Positions 52,449 through 60,658 of a DNA stretch of 64,000 nucleotides are shown here, one piece after another. Within the stretch, counting starts at the first letter, position 1, and each line of letters begins with the position of its first letter. Source of the DNA: an uncultured Lachnospiraceae bacterium (GTDB lineage: Bacteria; Bacillota; Clostridia; Lachnospirales; Lachnospiraceae); NCBI GenBank assembly GCA_910586645.1, contig CAJUIS010000006.1, positions 34,961 to 98,960 of the forward strand, given 5' to 3'. Made by a program: the position numbers and the translations under genes. The notes below the pieces were generated by a model, which was not told the origin of the DNA, did no database searches, and saw only the letters and a program-made list of their open reading frames with translations.

Positions 52449-53914
52449 CGGGTTCTGTTACCGTTTCTCTTTGTATGGTTCTTTTGGCAATGTCTTCACT
52501 GATTCTGGGACTTGTGGAAGGGAGCCGGTATTATGGGTTAAAGGAAGATGCCAAAGAATTTACGGGCCTTGTGCAGGAATCCCTGTTTGCAGGCTATCAG
52601 CCGGTATTGGCGGAGGATTTTCAGATGTTTTTTCTGGATGGAGGATTTGGATCAGGGAATTTTAATCTTGCGGCGGCAGAAGATGAAATGCAGGCGCTTT
52701 TATACGATAATTTTGCTTTGTCGGGGCGGAGAGACGGGATGAATCTGTACCGTCTTCATATGAGCGGCATAGAAATTACGGAGTATCTTCTGGCTTCAGA
52801 TGCAGACGGAAAAGTATTTGAAATGCAGGCTGCAAAGGTAATGAAAAAGATAATCGGACAGCGGGCGGCCAGGAAAATTTTGGACAGGATAAAGGAAACG
52901 GAGGAAGGAAAAGATGCGAAAAGTCCGGAAGATTCCATAAAAGACGCCGAAGCCGCTCTGGCGCAGCTGAGTGAAGAAAAAGAAAGCAAAGAAGGGGAAA
53001 AGGAGCAAAAAGAGCTTCCAAAGACCCCGGAGCCGGAGATGGAAAATCCGATGGAAACATTAAAGAAACTTCGGAAACAGGGAATTCTTGCGCTCGTAAT
53101 GCCGGCGGGAAAAGCTGTGTCTGAAAAAAGCGCGTCTGTGGATCAGAGTCTGTTAAAACGAAAATTAAACAAAGGGGTTTATAAAAAAGTACAGCAGACG
53201 GGCTGGTATGAAAGAATTTTAATGCAGGAATTTATAAAACCTTTTGTGGGAAACGCAGTTATGCCAAAGGAAGACGGCGTACTTTCCTATGGTACGGAAT
53301 ATCTGATCTGCGGCAGAGGAAGTGACAGAGAGAATCTGAAAAAAACAGTAAACCAGCTTCTGCTTTTAAGAGAAGCTTCAAATTTCCTGTATCTGCAGAC
53401 GGATAAGGGAAAAAATGCAGAAGCTTTTGCCGCTGCCGTGGCAATTGCCGGAATTACTGTTAATCCTGTAATTATTGAGGCGGTAAAACAGGGAATTTTA
53501 GCGGCATGGGCTTATGTGGAAAGCATATGCGATGTAAAAACTCTGCTTTCAGGCGGAAAGGTGCCGCCAATGAAAAATCCGTCAAGTTGGAAAACGCAGC
53601 TTTCAAACCTGCAGGGGGCCGTTGCACAGGATTGTTCCAAAAGCTTAAGCGGCCTGTCTTATGAAAATTATCTGGATGTTTTGTTGTATGGAAAATCCGT
53701 AAAGCAGATTGCATACCGCAGCATGGATTTGATGGAATGGGATATGCAGAAAGAATACGGCTATGAAACGTGTAAAATGGATCATATGATTGTGGGAATG
53801 AAGCTTGCGGCAGAGTACGAAGCAAATCCGCTGTTTTCCGGAATCTTTGGAAAAGACGGGGGTTTTTGCTATCGTTTTGCGGAAAAGGCGTCCTATATCT
53901 ATGATGGAACGTAA
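52286..53914 (+). CDS. DUF5702-like membrane-anchored pilus protein; true start unresolved
   Basis: The frame codes for a protein with an N-terminal pseudopilin-like anchor (GSVTVSLCMVLLAMSSLILG, at about residues 57-76) and a large outer domain of about 440 residues, with a charged Glu/Lys-rich hinge (about 205-260) and a C-terminal part with FLYLQTDKGKNAEAF. The layout matches DUF5702 proteins found in Tad loci of Firmicutes. No ATG, GTG or TTG lies between the pilin stop (52448) and the anchor. The frame's only upstream ATG (52286) lies inside the pilin and would add about 55 residues that look like out-of-frame translation; the ATG at 52472 would truncate the anchor. Either a non-standard start or a frameshift is required. 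Confidence 0.7.
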   Translation: MEGIFKRRRCKRSCGSNIDFSGFNRSGCDFSKTASVFGQRSDAVCGEKGKSRGVAGSVTVSLCMVLLAMSSLILGLVEGSRYYGLKEDAKEFTGLVQESLFAGYQPVLAEDFQMFFLDGGFGSGNFNLAAAEDEMQALLYDNFALSGRRDGMNLYRLHMSGIEITEYLLASDADGKVFEMQAAKVMKKIIGQRAARKILDRIKETEEGKDAKSPEDSIKDAEAALAQLSEEKESKEGEKEQKELPKTPEPEMENPMETLKKLRKQGILALVMPAGKAVSEKSASVDQSLLKRKLNKGVYKKVQQTGWYERILMQEFIKPFVGNAVMPKEDGVLSYGTEYLICGRGSDRENLKKTVNQLLLLREASNFLYLQTDKGKNAEAFAAAVAIAGITVNPVIIEAVKQGILAAWAYVESICDVKTLLSGGKVPPMKNPSSWKTQLSNLQGAVAQDCSKSLSGLSYENYLDVLLYGKSVKQIAYRSMDLMEWDMQKEYGYETCKMDHMIVGMKLAAEYEANPLFSGIFGKDGGFCYRFAEKASYIYDGT

Positions 53915-53940
53915 ATATGCGGATACAAGGAGGCGTCACT

Positions 53941-54765
53941 TTGACAATAAACAAAATCTCTCTGCTTGTAAAAGATAAAATAATTTCTGGGCATACGGAT
54001 CAAAAGGCGCCTCCTTGTGTCTGCATGAGAGCGTCTTATATGGTGGAATGCGCGGTTATAATTCCGTTCTTTGCCGGATTTATGGCATTGCTTTTATTCT
54101 TTTTTCAGGCGCTTTTGGTGCAGCAGGAAGTGGGAAACGCAATGCTTAAAGCAGGCAGGGAAATGGCGGCTGTTGAATGTGAAACGGACAATAAGCCGGG
54201 CGGCGTATTTTTGGCAAAAGCAATGATTCTTTTAAATCTGTCGGAAGATTCGCCGGCAGAACAGTTTGTAAAAGGCGGCAGACAGGGGATTTCAATGGTT
54301 CGTTCTGATTTTTCCGGAGATTATATTTCCCTGAGGGCGGATTATAAAATCAAATTTCCCATTGGCTTATTTGGGAAGCTGGATCTTGAAATTACGCAAA
54401 AACTAAAGTGCAGAAAATGGACAGGCAAAAAATTAAAAAAAAGCGCGGAAGAAGAAATTGTATTTATTACGAAAAAAGGAAGCGTTTATCACAGAAAAAG
54501 GGACTGTACATATCTGAAGCCGAATGTGACTTTAGTGAATGGGGCGTTTCTTGGGGAGATTCGGAATGCGGACGGGGGAAAATATTATTCCTGCATAAAA
54601 TGTATGAAAAATAAAAATCCGAATAACATGATGGTATATGTTGCAAAGTATGGAGACCGCTGTCACAGCAATCCGGACTGCAGCAGAATAAAACGCACGG
54701 CGCTCGCAGTGCGCCTGTCAGAAGTAAATGGCCGGCGCGCCTGCAGCAAATGTGGAAAGGAGTAG
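53941..54765 (+). CDS. TadE-like pseudopilin with doubled Cys/His motif
   Basis: 274 residues from TTG 53941, placed by AAGGAGG (53927-53933) with 7-base spacing. An N-terminal segment is followed by a TadE-like anchor with the conserved glutamate (ASYMVECAVIIPFFAGFMALLL). After about 100 residues of outer domain come two tandem metal-site-like units: GSVYHRKRDCTYL with YYSCIKC, then GDRCHSNPDCSRI with ACSKC. Such YHxxxC...CxxC units occur at the ends of some secreted nucleases and surface proteins and probably bind Zn. Outside the cell they could serve adhesion or folding. Neighbours and spacing put it in the pilus operon. Confidence 0.82.
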   Translation: MTINKISLLVKDKIISGHTDQKAPPCVCMRASYMVECAVIIPFFAGFMALLLFFFQALLVQQEVGNAMLKAGREMAAVECETDNKPGGVFLAKAMILLNLSEDSPAEQFVKGGRQGISMVRSDFSGDYISLRADYKIKFPIGLFGKLDLEITQKLKCRKWTGKKLKKSAEEEIVFITKKGSVYHRKRDCTYLKPNVTLVNGAFLGEIRNADGGKYYSCIKCMKNKNPNNMMVYVAKYGDRCHSNPDCSRIKRTALAVRLSEVNGRRACSKCGKE

Positions 54766-54768
54766 TTT

Positions 54769-55185
54769 ATGATACAGTCGTATGTGCTGCTTGGCACGCT
54801 GGGAGTGCACAGCATTGAGGATATCAGGCAAAGGAAAATTACTGTGACAATAACCCTGTTTTCCGGGATTTTAGGGATTTTTCTTCATATTTTGTTTCAG
54901 AACAGGAGTATTTATGAAATGATGTTTGGCGCAGTTCCTGGAATGTTTATTTTGGCGCTTGGGTATGTGACAGAAGGAAAAATCGGAATGGGAGACGGAG
55001 CGGTATTTATGCTGACCGGCCTGTATCTGGGGATTTGGGAAAATCTCATTTTGATGCTTTTGACATTTTTCCTGGCGGGAATCTGGGGGCTGTTCCTGTT
55101 TACGGCAGGGCGGAAAAAGAAAACAGAATGTATGCCGCTGATTCCATTCCTGTTTCTGGGATACGGTTTTATGCTGTTTAGATGA
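54769..55185 (+). CDS. Second A24-family prepilin peptidase
   Basis: 138 residues, four or five membrane helices. Catalytic aspartates appear in SIEDIRQRKI and GKIGMGDGAVF, the same pair as in A24 peptidases. It is shorter than the first peptidase (172 residues) and has an ordinary ATG start with AAGGAG, three bases after the TadE-like gene. Two peptidases in one Tad locus is uncommon; one may serve the pseudopilins and the other the Flp pilin. Confidence 0.85.
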   Translation: MIQSYVLLGTLGVHSIEDIRQRKITVTITLFSGILGIFLHILFQNRSIYEMMFGAVPGMFILALGYVTEGKIGMGDGAVFMLTGLYLGIWENLILMLLTFFLAGIWGLFLFTAGRKKKTECMPLIPFLFLGYGFMLFR

Positions 55186-55194
55186 GGTGAAAAA

Positions 55195-55431
55195 ATGCGG
55201 TATAGAAAAAGAATCAGCCGGAAAATGCGCCTTCAGGCGTCTTATACGGCTGAGATGGCGCTGCTTCTTCCGGTTTTGCTGCTGGCGCTGTTTTTGCCGG
55301 TTTTTATGGGATATCAGATGTACGGGCAGACAAAGCGGGCGTCCGTCTGCGGTTGGGATGAAACATTCTGCGCGGAAGACAGAGTGCGGAAGATAAAGTT
55401 TGCAGGAAGTGTTTTGGAGGAATTAAAATGA
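55195..55431 (+). CDS. Small TadE-like pseudopilin
   Basis: 78 residues: basic N-terminus, then ASYTAEMALLLPVLLLALFLPVF with the TadE-type glutamate, and a short mature tail (MYGQTKRASVCGWDETFC) with two cysteines. GAGGTG lies seven bases upstream of the ATG. It overlaps the next gene's start by four bases. Probably a minor pilin that primes or caps the fibre. Confidence 0.8.
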   Translation: MRYRKRISRKMRLQASYTAEMALLLPVLLLALFLPVFMGYQMYGQTKRASVCGWDETFCAEDRVRKIKFAGSVLEELK

Positions 55432-56504
55432 TGGAGTACAGGCGTTATCAGGGAAAAAGCTATCTGATTTTAAGCGGGGATGCAGCGGACGCAGACGGGT
55501 TTGAATATCCGATGCTGACAGGGAACAGCATTGCTGGGCTTCTTCCGTTTAAAAGGATGAATGCGGATTGCAAGATGCAGTTCTGGTATGATATCAGCGG
55601 CAGGCAGTCGTTGGAAGACTGGTTAAAAATCAAGAAAGACGGCGGCGGATTTTTAAAAAATTTTATCAGCGCACTGGCAGAGACTTTAGAGCGGCTTTGC
55701 GAATATCTCCTGTACGAAGACGGAATCTGTCTTTCGCCGGATAAAATTTTTGTGAATGTAGAAGGGGATGAAATTCTGTTTTGCTACAGGCCGTTTCAAA
55801 AAGAGCCGTTTGACGCCGCCCTGTGCGGGTTTATGGAGTATTATCTGTCTCATATGCAGCATGGAGACAGGGAAGAAATGCAGAAGTGTTATGATGTATA
55901 TGAAAAATGCCAGCAGAAAAATGCAAAGCTGGAAGATTTGTTAAAAATACTGTTCAGAGAACCGGAAAGAACAGAGGAACCCCCAAAAAAGAACACGGAC
56001 GAAGAAAGAACAGAAAGTAAATTTTTAAATAAAGAAAGCGCAGGCAAAGAAATTTTGCAGAAACCGGAAAGAAGAAAATGGCGGAGGCAGTTTTTTTTCA
56101 CAAAGAGATGGAAAAAGAAAGTTTCTGCAGAACCGTACGTGTTTGAGCCAAAAGAATATCCGGCAAAACCGCAGAGCCAGACAGTGTTTCTTGGAAGTGA
56201 GACAGAGGAAATCATCGGAGAGCTTAAGTATGAGGGGGACGGAGCCGGAGGTAATTTTAAACTGGAAAAGCAGGTTTTTTTGATTGGAAGCCAACACGGT
56301 GAAGCGGACGGGAAGATTTCTGATGATACCGTAAGCCGGACGCATGCAAGAATTACAAAAGAGGAAGGGAATTATTATTTAGAGGATTTGAATTCTACCA
56401 ATGGAACGTACAGAAACGGAGAAATCTTAACTTATAAAGAAAAAGTCAAACTCGAAAAAAACGACAAAATCACTTTTGCAAAAGAAGCATACCGCTTTGT
56501 ATAA
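55428..56504 (+). CDS. DUF6382-like protein with C-terminal FHA domain
   Basis: 358 residues, no membrane helix. The N-terminal half (about 1-175, SYLILSGDAADADGFEYPML, LLYEDGICLSPDKIFVNV) fits the uncharacterised DUF6382 domain; a basic, low-complexity linker follows, and the C-terminal 90 residues are a forkhead-associated domain (FLIGSQ, DDTVSRTHARI, LEDLNSTNGTYRNGE) that should bind phosphothreonine peptides. Last gene of the Tad block; a kinase partner is not in the window. It suggests phosphorylation-dependent control of pilus assembly. ATGA overlap with the previous gene. Confidence 0.86.
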   Translation: MMEYRRYQGKSYLILSGDAADADGFEYPMLTGNSIAGLLPFKRMNADCKMQFWYDISGRQSLEDWLKIKKDGGGFLKNFISALAETLERLCEYLLYEDGICLSPDKIFVNVEGDEILFCYRPFQKEPFDAALCGFMEYYLSHMQHGDREEMQKCYDVYEKCQQKNAKLEDLLKILFREPERTEEPPKKNTDEERTESKFLNKESAGKEILQKPERRKWRRQFFFTKRWKKKVSAEPYVFEPKEYPAKPQSQTVFLGSETEEIIGELKYEGDGAGGNFKLEKQVFLIGSQHGEADGKISDDTVSRTHARITKEEGNYYLEDLNSTNGTYRNGEILTYKEKVKLEKNDKITFAKEAYRFV

Positions 56505-56509
56505 ATGAC

Positions 56510-56537
56510 TTGAAAAAATCCCGGCATTGCTTATAAT
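56510..56537 (+). promoter_or_regulatory. Sigma-A promoter of the rhomboid gene
   Basis: TTGAAA, 16 bases, TATAAT, about 30 bases before the ATG at 56568 and just after the stop of the FHA gene. Confidence 0.7.
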
Positions 56538-56567
56538 GGAAAAAAACGAAAAAAGACGAGGGATTTT

Positions 56568-57212
56568 ATGAAGGCTGAATTTCGAATAAAAACCCGGGCG
56601 GATATACCGGTCGTTACCGGAGCGCTTGTGGGGATTAATATTGTAATCTGGGTGATTATGGAGCTTTTGGGGGATACGCAGGACAGCAGGTATATGCTGG
56701 AATGGGGCGCTGCATACCTGCCATATATTACAGTGGGAGAAGAGTGGTGGCGCATCTTTACCTGTATGTTTCTTCATTTTGGCGCGGATCATCTGATGAA
56801 CAATATGCTGATTCTTGGGTTGACAGGTATGCGTTTGGAACATACGCTTGGGCATTTGCGTTTTGGAGTTTTATATCTGGCGTCCGGTATGTGCGGGAGT
56901 CTGCTTTCTTTGTATGAAGAGATGCATATGGCGGAAGCTTCCGTATCGGCAGGCGCTTCCGGAGCTGTGTTTGGAGTGATAGGAGGGCTTTTGGCCTGGG
57001 CTCTTTTAAACAAAGGAAAAGTGGAAGGGCTTTCGGCAAAAGGTCTGGTTGGAATGGCGGCGCTGAGTCTTTATTATGGCTTTTCTGTATCCGGCATTGA
57101 TAACGCCGGGCACATAGGAGGGCTTGCGGGCGGCTTTGTTTTGGGATGTATTTTTGCTATCCTTTCAAAAATCGTTGATTTTAGGAAAAGAAAACCCTAT
57201 ACTATAGATTAA
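56568..57212 (+). CDS. Rhomboid-family intramembrane serine protease
   Basis: 214 residues, six or seven membrane helices. The catalytic pair is Ser in GASGAVFGVIGG and His in NAGHIGGLAGGF; the LHFGADHLMNNMLILGLTG segment carries the third conserved region with HxxxNM. Cleaves membrane-anchored proteins within the bilayer. It has its own promoter and follows the Tad locus, so processing of a pilus component is possible but unproven. Confidence 0.93.
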   Translation: MKAEFRIKTRADIPVVTGALVGINIVIWVIMELLGDTQDSRYMLEWGAAYLPYITVGEEWWRIFTCMFLHFGADHLMNNMLILGLTGMRLEHTLGHLRFGVLYLASGMCGSLLSLYEEMHMAEASVSAGASGAVFGVIGGLLAWALLNKGKVEGLSAKGLVGMAALSLYYGFSVSGIDNAGHIGGLAGGFVLGCIFAILSKIVDFRKRKPYTID

Positions 57213-57254
57213 GATATATTTGAAAGCAGATGTCTTATAAGATGGAGGTTAGCA

Positions 57255-58247
57255 ATGAAAATCAATATATATTATGGTGGAAGGGGTTTGTTGGATGATC
57301 CCACGTTGTATGTTTTAAATAAGATGGAAGACGTTTTGAGTGAACTGCGTGTCGAGGTAGAGCGGATTAATATATATGAGCATAAGAATGATATCTATAC
57401 ACTGCCTCATACATTTAAAGAAGCAGACGGCATTATTCTTGCCACTACTGTAGAATGGCTTGGCATTGGAGGCTATATGCAGCAGTTTCTGGACGCCTGC
57501 TGGCTGTATGGGGACAAGGAGCTGATGAGTTCGCTTTATATGCAGCCGATTGTCATGTCTACGACTCACGGAGAGCGGGAAGGGGTCCTTACTCTGGAAA
57601 ATGCCTGGGTTATGCTTGGGGGACAGCCCTGCAGCGGGCTTTGCGGATATGTTGAGGATTTAGTGACGTTTGAAATGAATCAGGAATATACACTGATTAT
57701 TGAGAAGAAAGCGGAAGATCTGTACCGCTCCGTTTCACAGAAGATAAAAGCTCTGCCAAGCAGCAATCTGGCTATCCGCCAGACTGTGCTCAGGACTCCG
57801 TCGATGGATTTGACGCCGCAGGAAAGCGAACAGTTGTCAAAGTATGTATCGAACGACTCCTATGTGAAAAAACAAAAGGAGGATATTGAAGAGCTGGCCA
57901 ATATGTTTAAAGACATTCTTGGGAAAAACGGTGAAGAAGACGAGGAACTGTATATCAAAGACTTCAAACGCTGCTTTAAACCGGTGGAAGGATTTTCAGC
58001 GTCTTATCTGTTTATGATAGAAGGAAGAAAACAGCCGCTGTTTCTGGATGTAAAGAGCGAGGAGCTGGAATGCGGTTATGGAAGCAGAGAAAATATCGGC
58101 GTATACGCCAAGCTGGGTTCAGACGTAATGGACAGCATCGTAAAAGGGAGGATGACGTTTCAGCGGGCATTTATGACGGGCATTATGACGGCCAAAGGCA
58201 ATTTTAAAACACTCCGTATGCTCGATACCGTCTTCGATTTTGAATAA
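57255..58247 (+). CDS. Flavodoxin/FMN-reductase-like protein fused to an SCP2-like domain
   Basis: 330 residues. Residues about 1-170 have a flavodoxin-like layout (MKINIYYGGRGLLDDPTLYVL, ADGIILATTVEWLGIGGYMQQF, PIVMSTTHGERE) with a binding site for flavin phosphate at the N-terminus. Residues about 235-330 look like an SCP2 sterol-binding-type domain (FMIEGRKQPLFLDV, MDSIVKGRMTFQRAFMTG). The SCP2 domain usually binds lipids or acyl groups. No operon partner is evident; RBS GGAGGT. Confidence 0.82.
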   Translation: MKINIYYGGRGLLDDPTLYVLNKMEDVLSELRVEVERINIYEHKNDIYTLPHTFKEADGIILATTVEWLGIGGYMQQFLDACWLYGDKELMSSLYMQPIVMSTTHGEREGVLTLENAWVMLGGQPCSGLCGYVEDLVTFEMNQEYTLIIEKKAEDLYRSVSQKIKALPSSNLAIRQTVLRTPSMDLTPQESEQLSKYVSNDSYVKKQKEDIEELANMFKDILGKNGEEDEELYIKDFKRCFKPVEGFSASYLFMIEGRKQPLFLDVKSEELECGYGSRENIGVYAKLGSDVMDSIVKGRMTFQRAFMTGIMTAKGNFKTLRMLDTVFDFE

Positions 58248-58257
58248 ACAGGAATTT

Positions 58258-58899
58258 TTATGTACAGGGCAGATAGATAGAAAAGGTGCATCCGTCCTGT
58301 GGCCTGGAGTCTATGGCGAGGCGTCCTCCATGAGATTCAATAATCTGCCTGCTGATTAAAAGCCCAAGTCCGGTGCCGCCAGGTTTTGTGGTTTCAAGAG
58401 GCATGAAGAGTTTTGGCAGATATTCTTCCGGGATGCCTCCGCCGTAATCAACCAGAGAAAAGCGCAGAAAAGATGTTTCACAGCATCCGGTAAAGAGGAT
58501 AACGCCGGAGCCGTTCATCGCTTCATAGGAGTTTTTTACAAGATTAAAGACGGCGCGTTTCAGCCGGTCGGGATCGATGAAAATTTCCGGCATAGAGGGT
58601 TCAAGCTCTATCCTGCAGGAAAAAGCGGAGGAACCAAAAGGAGCCATGCAGGAATGGATCAGTTCCGGAAAAAAGCGTTCCGGAGAAAGTTTTTTGAGAT
58701 TCAGATCGTTACAGAGACGTGCGGAGGAAAGCTCAATCAGCATATTTTTCAGAGAGCGCACTTCCCGCATGGAATCATTCCAATAGGGAAAAATTTTGAT
58801 TTCAGGATGTTCTTTTTCCACTAACTGCAGAGAACTGCTGATAAATGTAATGTTGTTTTTGATTTCGTGAAAAATTTTTTGATAATCTTCGATTGTCAT
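58258..58899 (-). CDS. Cytoplasmic orphan histidine kinase
   Basis: 213 residues with no sensor or membrane domain. DHp with His11 (YQKIFHEIKNNITFISSSLQL) and a HATPase_c domain (NLVKNSYEAMNGSG, DYGGGIPEEYLPKLF, TGLGLLISRQIIESHGG). The His-E-[IL]-[KR]-N form is like KinB/Spo0B-type or HWE-like kinases. No response regulator lies beside it. It probably receives signals through another protein. It converges with the SCP2-fusion gene 10 bases away and is divergent from the HIT gene. Confidence 0.88.
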   Translation of the reverse strand: MTIEDYQKIFHEIKNNITFISSSLQLVEKEHPEIKIFPYWNDSMREVRSLKNMLIELSSARLCNDLNLKKLSPERFFPELIHSCMAPFGSSAFSCRIELEPSMPEIFIDPDRLKRAVFNLVKNSYEAMNGSGVILFTGCCETSFLRFSLVDYGGGIPEEYLPKLFMPLETTKPGGTGLGLLISRQIIESHGGRLAIDSRPQDGCTFSIYLPCT

Positions 58900-59023
58900 A
58901 TGATTTCCTCCAGTGATTTGCGCGTAGATTTTCTAATAAAATTCGCAATAAGTGTACCACGATAAAAATTGCATTTCAATATAAACAATTATACAAAATT
59001 CGACAGAAAAAGGAGAATGTGAT

Positions 59024-59449
59024 ATGAGTGAGAGCAGTTGTATTTTTTGTAAGCTGGCAAATGGCGAAATTCCGTCAAATAAAATCTATGAAGACGAAAC
59101 GTTTTGTGTGATTTTAGATGCGGCTCCGGCGTCGAAAGGCCATGCGCTGATTCTTCCGAAAACGCATTATGCGGATTTATATGAGATTGATTCGGAGGTG
59201 GCCGGCAAGGCAATGAAGCTTGCCAAAAAGCTCGCTGTGCACATGACAGAGGCATTGGAATGTGACGGGTTTAATCTTGTACAGAATAACAAAGAAGTGG
59301 CCGGACAGACGGTATTTCATTTCCATCTGCATCTCATCCCGCGTTATAAAGGCATGAAGAATGACGATATATTAACCTGGAGACATGAGAATTTTTCAGA
59401 AGGTGAAATGAAGGAGATTTGCAGAAAAATAACAGAGGGGCTGCATTAA
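59024..59449 (+). CDS. HIT-family nucleotide hydrolase/transferase
   Basis: 141 residues. HIT triad HFHLHLIPRY (HxHxHxx) at about 105 and N-terminal CIFCKLANGEIPSNKIYED with a Zn-binding-type C-x-x-C. Cytoplasmic Hint-type branch: hydrolyses adenosine phosphoramidates. RBS AAAGGAG. Its stop overlaps the convergent murG stop by four bases within a 28-bp palindrome. Confidence 0.94.
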   Translation: MSESSCIFCKLANGEIPSNKIYEDETFCVILDAAPASKGHALILPKTHYADLYEIDSEVAGKAMKLAKKLAVHMTEALECDGFNLVQNNKEVAGQTVFHFHLHLIPRYKGMKNDDILTWRHENFSEGEMKEICRKITEGLH

Positions 59450-59461
59450 TGCAGCTCCTCT
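59434..59461. terminator. Palindrome spanning the convergent HIT and murG stop codons
   Basis: AGAGGGGCTGCATT followed directly by AATGCAGCTCCTCT, one wobble pair, centred on the shared TTAA that gives both stop codons. No T run follows, so this is a weak or atypical terminator for either gene. Confidence 0.5.
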
Positions 59462-60510
59462 TCAATTAGCCGGAGGATTGTCTGAATTGCATCCATCCGG
59501 CTGTTTTGTTTCATTGCATGAATATAGGAATTTTTTTGTCTGGAAACCGTATCCAGAGCATTTAACAGAGTATCCGGCTTCAGATTTTCCTCTTCGATTA
59601 CATAAGAGAATCCCTGCTTTTCAAAAGATTTTGCATTTAATATCTGATCTCCCCGGCTGGCGGCGGCAGAGAGGGGAATCAGGATATTGGGTTTGCACAA
59701 AGCGAGAAGTTCGCAAATGGCGTTGGCTCCGGCCCGTGAGATTACAATATCCGCCAGGGCAAACATGTCTTTGAGCTGCTGGCTGATGTATTCAAATTGT
59801 GCATATCCTTTCTGCGCCATGAACCGGCTGTCAAGATTGCCTTTGCCGCACAGATGAATAATCTGAAAATCTTTTAACAAAACGGAAAGCTGTGCACGGA
59901 TGGCGTCGTTTATGACTTTGGCTCCAGAACTTCCTCCGATTACCAGCAAGACAGGTTTTTCCAGATCAAAATGACAGTAGGAACGGGCATTTTCAGGGTT
60001 TCCGGTGAGAAGCTCCTGGCGGATTGGAGTGCCTGTCAGAACGGCTTTTTCTTTTGGAAGGTATTTCATTGTTTCCGGAAAATTGCAGCAGACTTTTTTT
60101 GCGGCGGGAATTGCAATTTTGTTTGCGAGCCCCGGTGTGATGTCGGATTCATGGATAATTACGGGGATCCGGCGGATTTTTGCCGCTAAAACGACCGGAA
60201 CAGAAACGAATCCTCCTTTGGAGAACACAATATCCGGCTTTAATTTACCCAAGAGCCGAATGGATTGTCCGAGACCTTTGATTACTTTGAAGGGATCGGA
60301 GATATTTTTAAGATCCAGATAGCGGCGCAGTTTTCCGGAAGAAATGCCATAATACGGGATGTTTTTAGCCTCAATCAGTTCTTTTTCAATCCCTTCATAA
60401 GAGCCGATGTATCTGATATCGTAAGAATTTTGTAAAAGACCGGGGAGTAAAGCGATATTTGGCGTGACATGCCCGGCAGTGCCTCCGCCGGTTAAAACGA
60501 TTTTTTTCAT
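59446..60510 (-). CDS. murG: UDP-GlcNAc--lipid I N-acetylglucosaminyltransferase
   Basis: 354 residues, GT28 fold. N-terminal GGGTAGHVTPN (8-18), KGGFVSVPVVLAA, and the C-terminal sugar-nucleotide site GGSSGAKVIND and ISRAGANAICELLALCKP. The enzyme adds GlcNAc to lipid I on the cytoplasmic face of the membrane to give lipid II. Here the gene stands away from the dcw cluster, divergent from the MBL-like gene with a 148-base gap. Confidence 0.95.
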   Translation of the reverse strand: MKKIVLTGGGTAGHVTPNIALLPGLLQNSYDIRYIGSYEGIEKELIEAKNIPYYGISSGKLRRYLDLKNISDPFKVIKGLGQSIRLLGKLKPDIVFSKGGFVSVPVVLAAKIRRIPVIIHESDITPGLANKIAIPAAKKVCCNFPETMKYLPKEKAVLTGTPIRQELLTGNPENARSYCHFDLEKPVLLVIGGSSGAKVINDAIRAQLSVLLKDFQIIHLCGKGNLDSRFMAQKGYAQFEYISQQLKDMFALADIVISRAGANAICELLALCKPNILIPLSAAASRGDQILNAKSFEKQGFSYVIEEENLKPDTLLNALDTVSRQKNSYIHAMKQNSRMDAIQTILRLIEEELH

Positions 60511-60658
60511 AATTGAGTACCGTTTCCTTTCCTGCTGATACTTTTACTATATTATATTCTGGTGTTAAAATGCAAGAAAAAAGACTTGTAAAAACGAAAA
60601 GATACATTAGAATTATAATTAAAAGCAAGGCAAACCTTAGAAGGAGAGTCGCAGTTAG

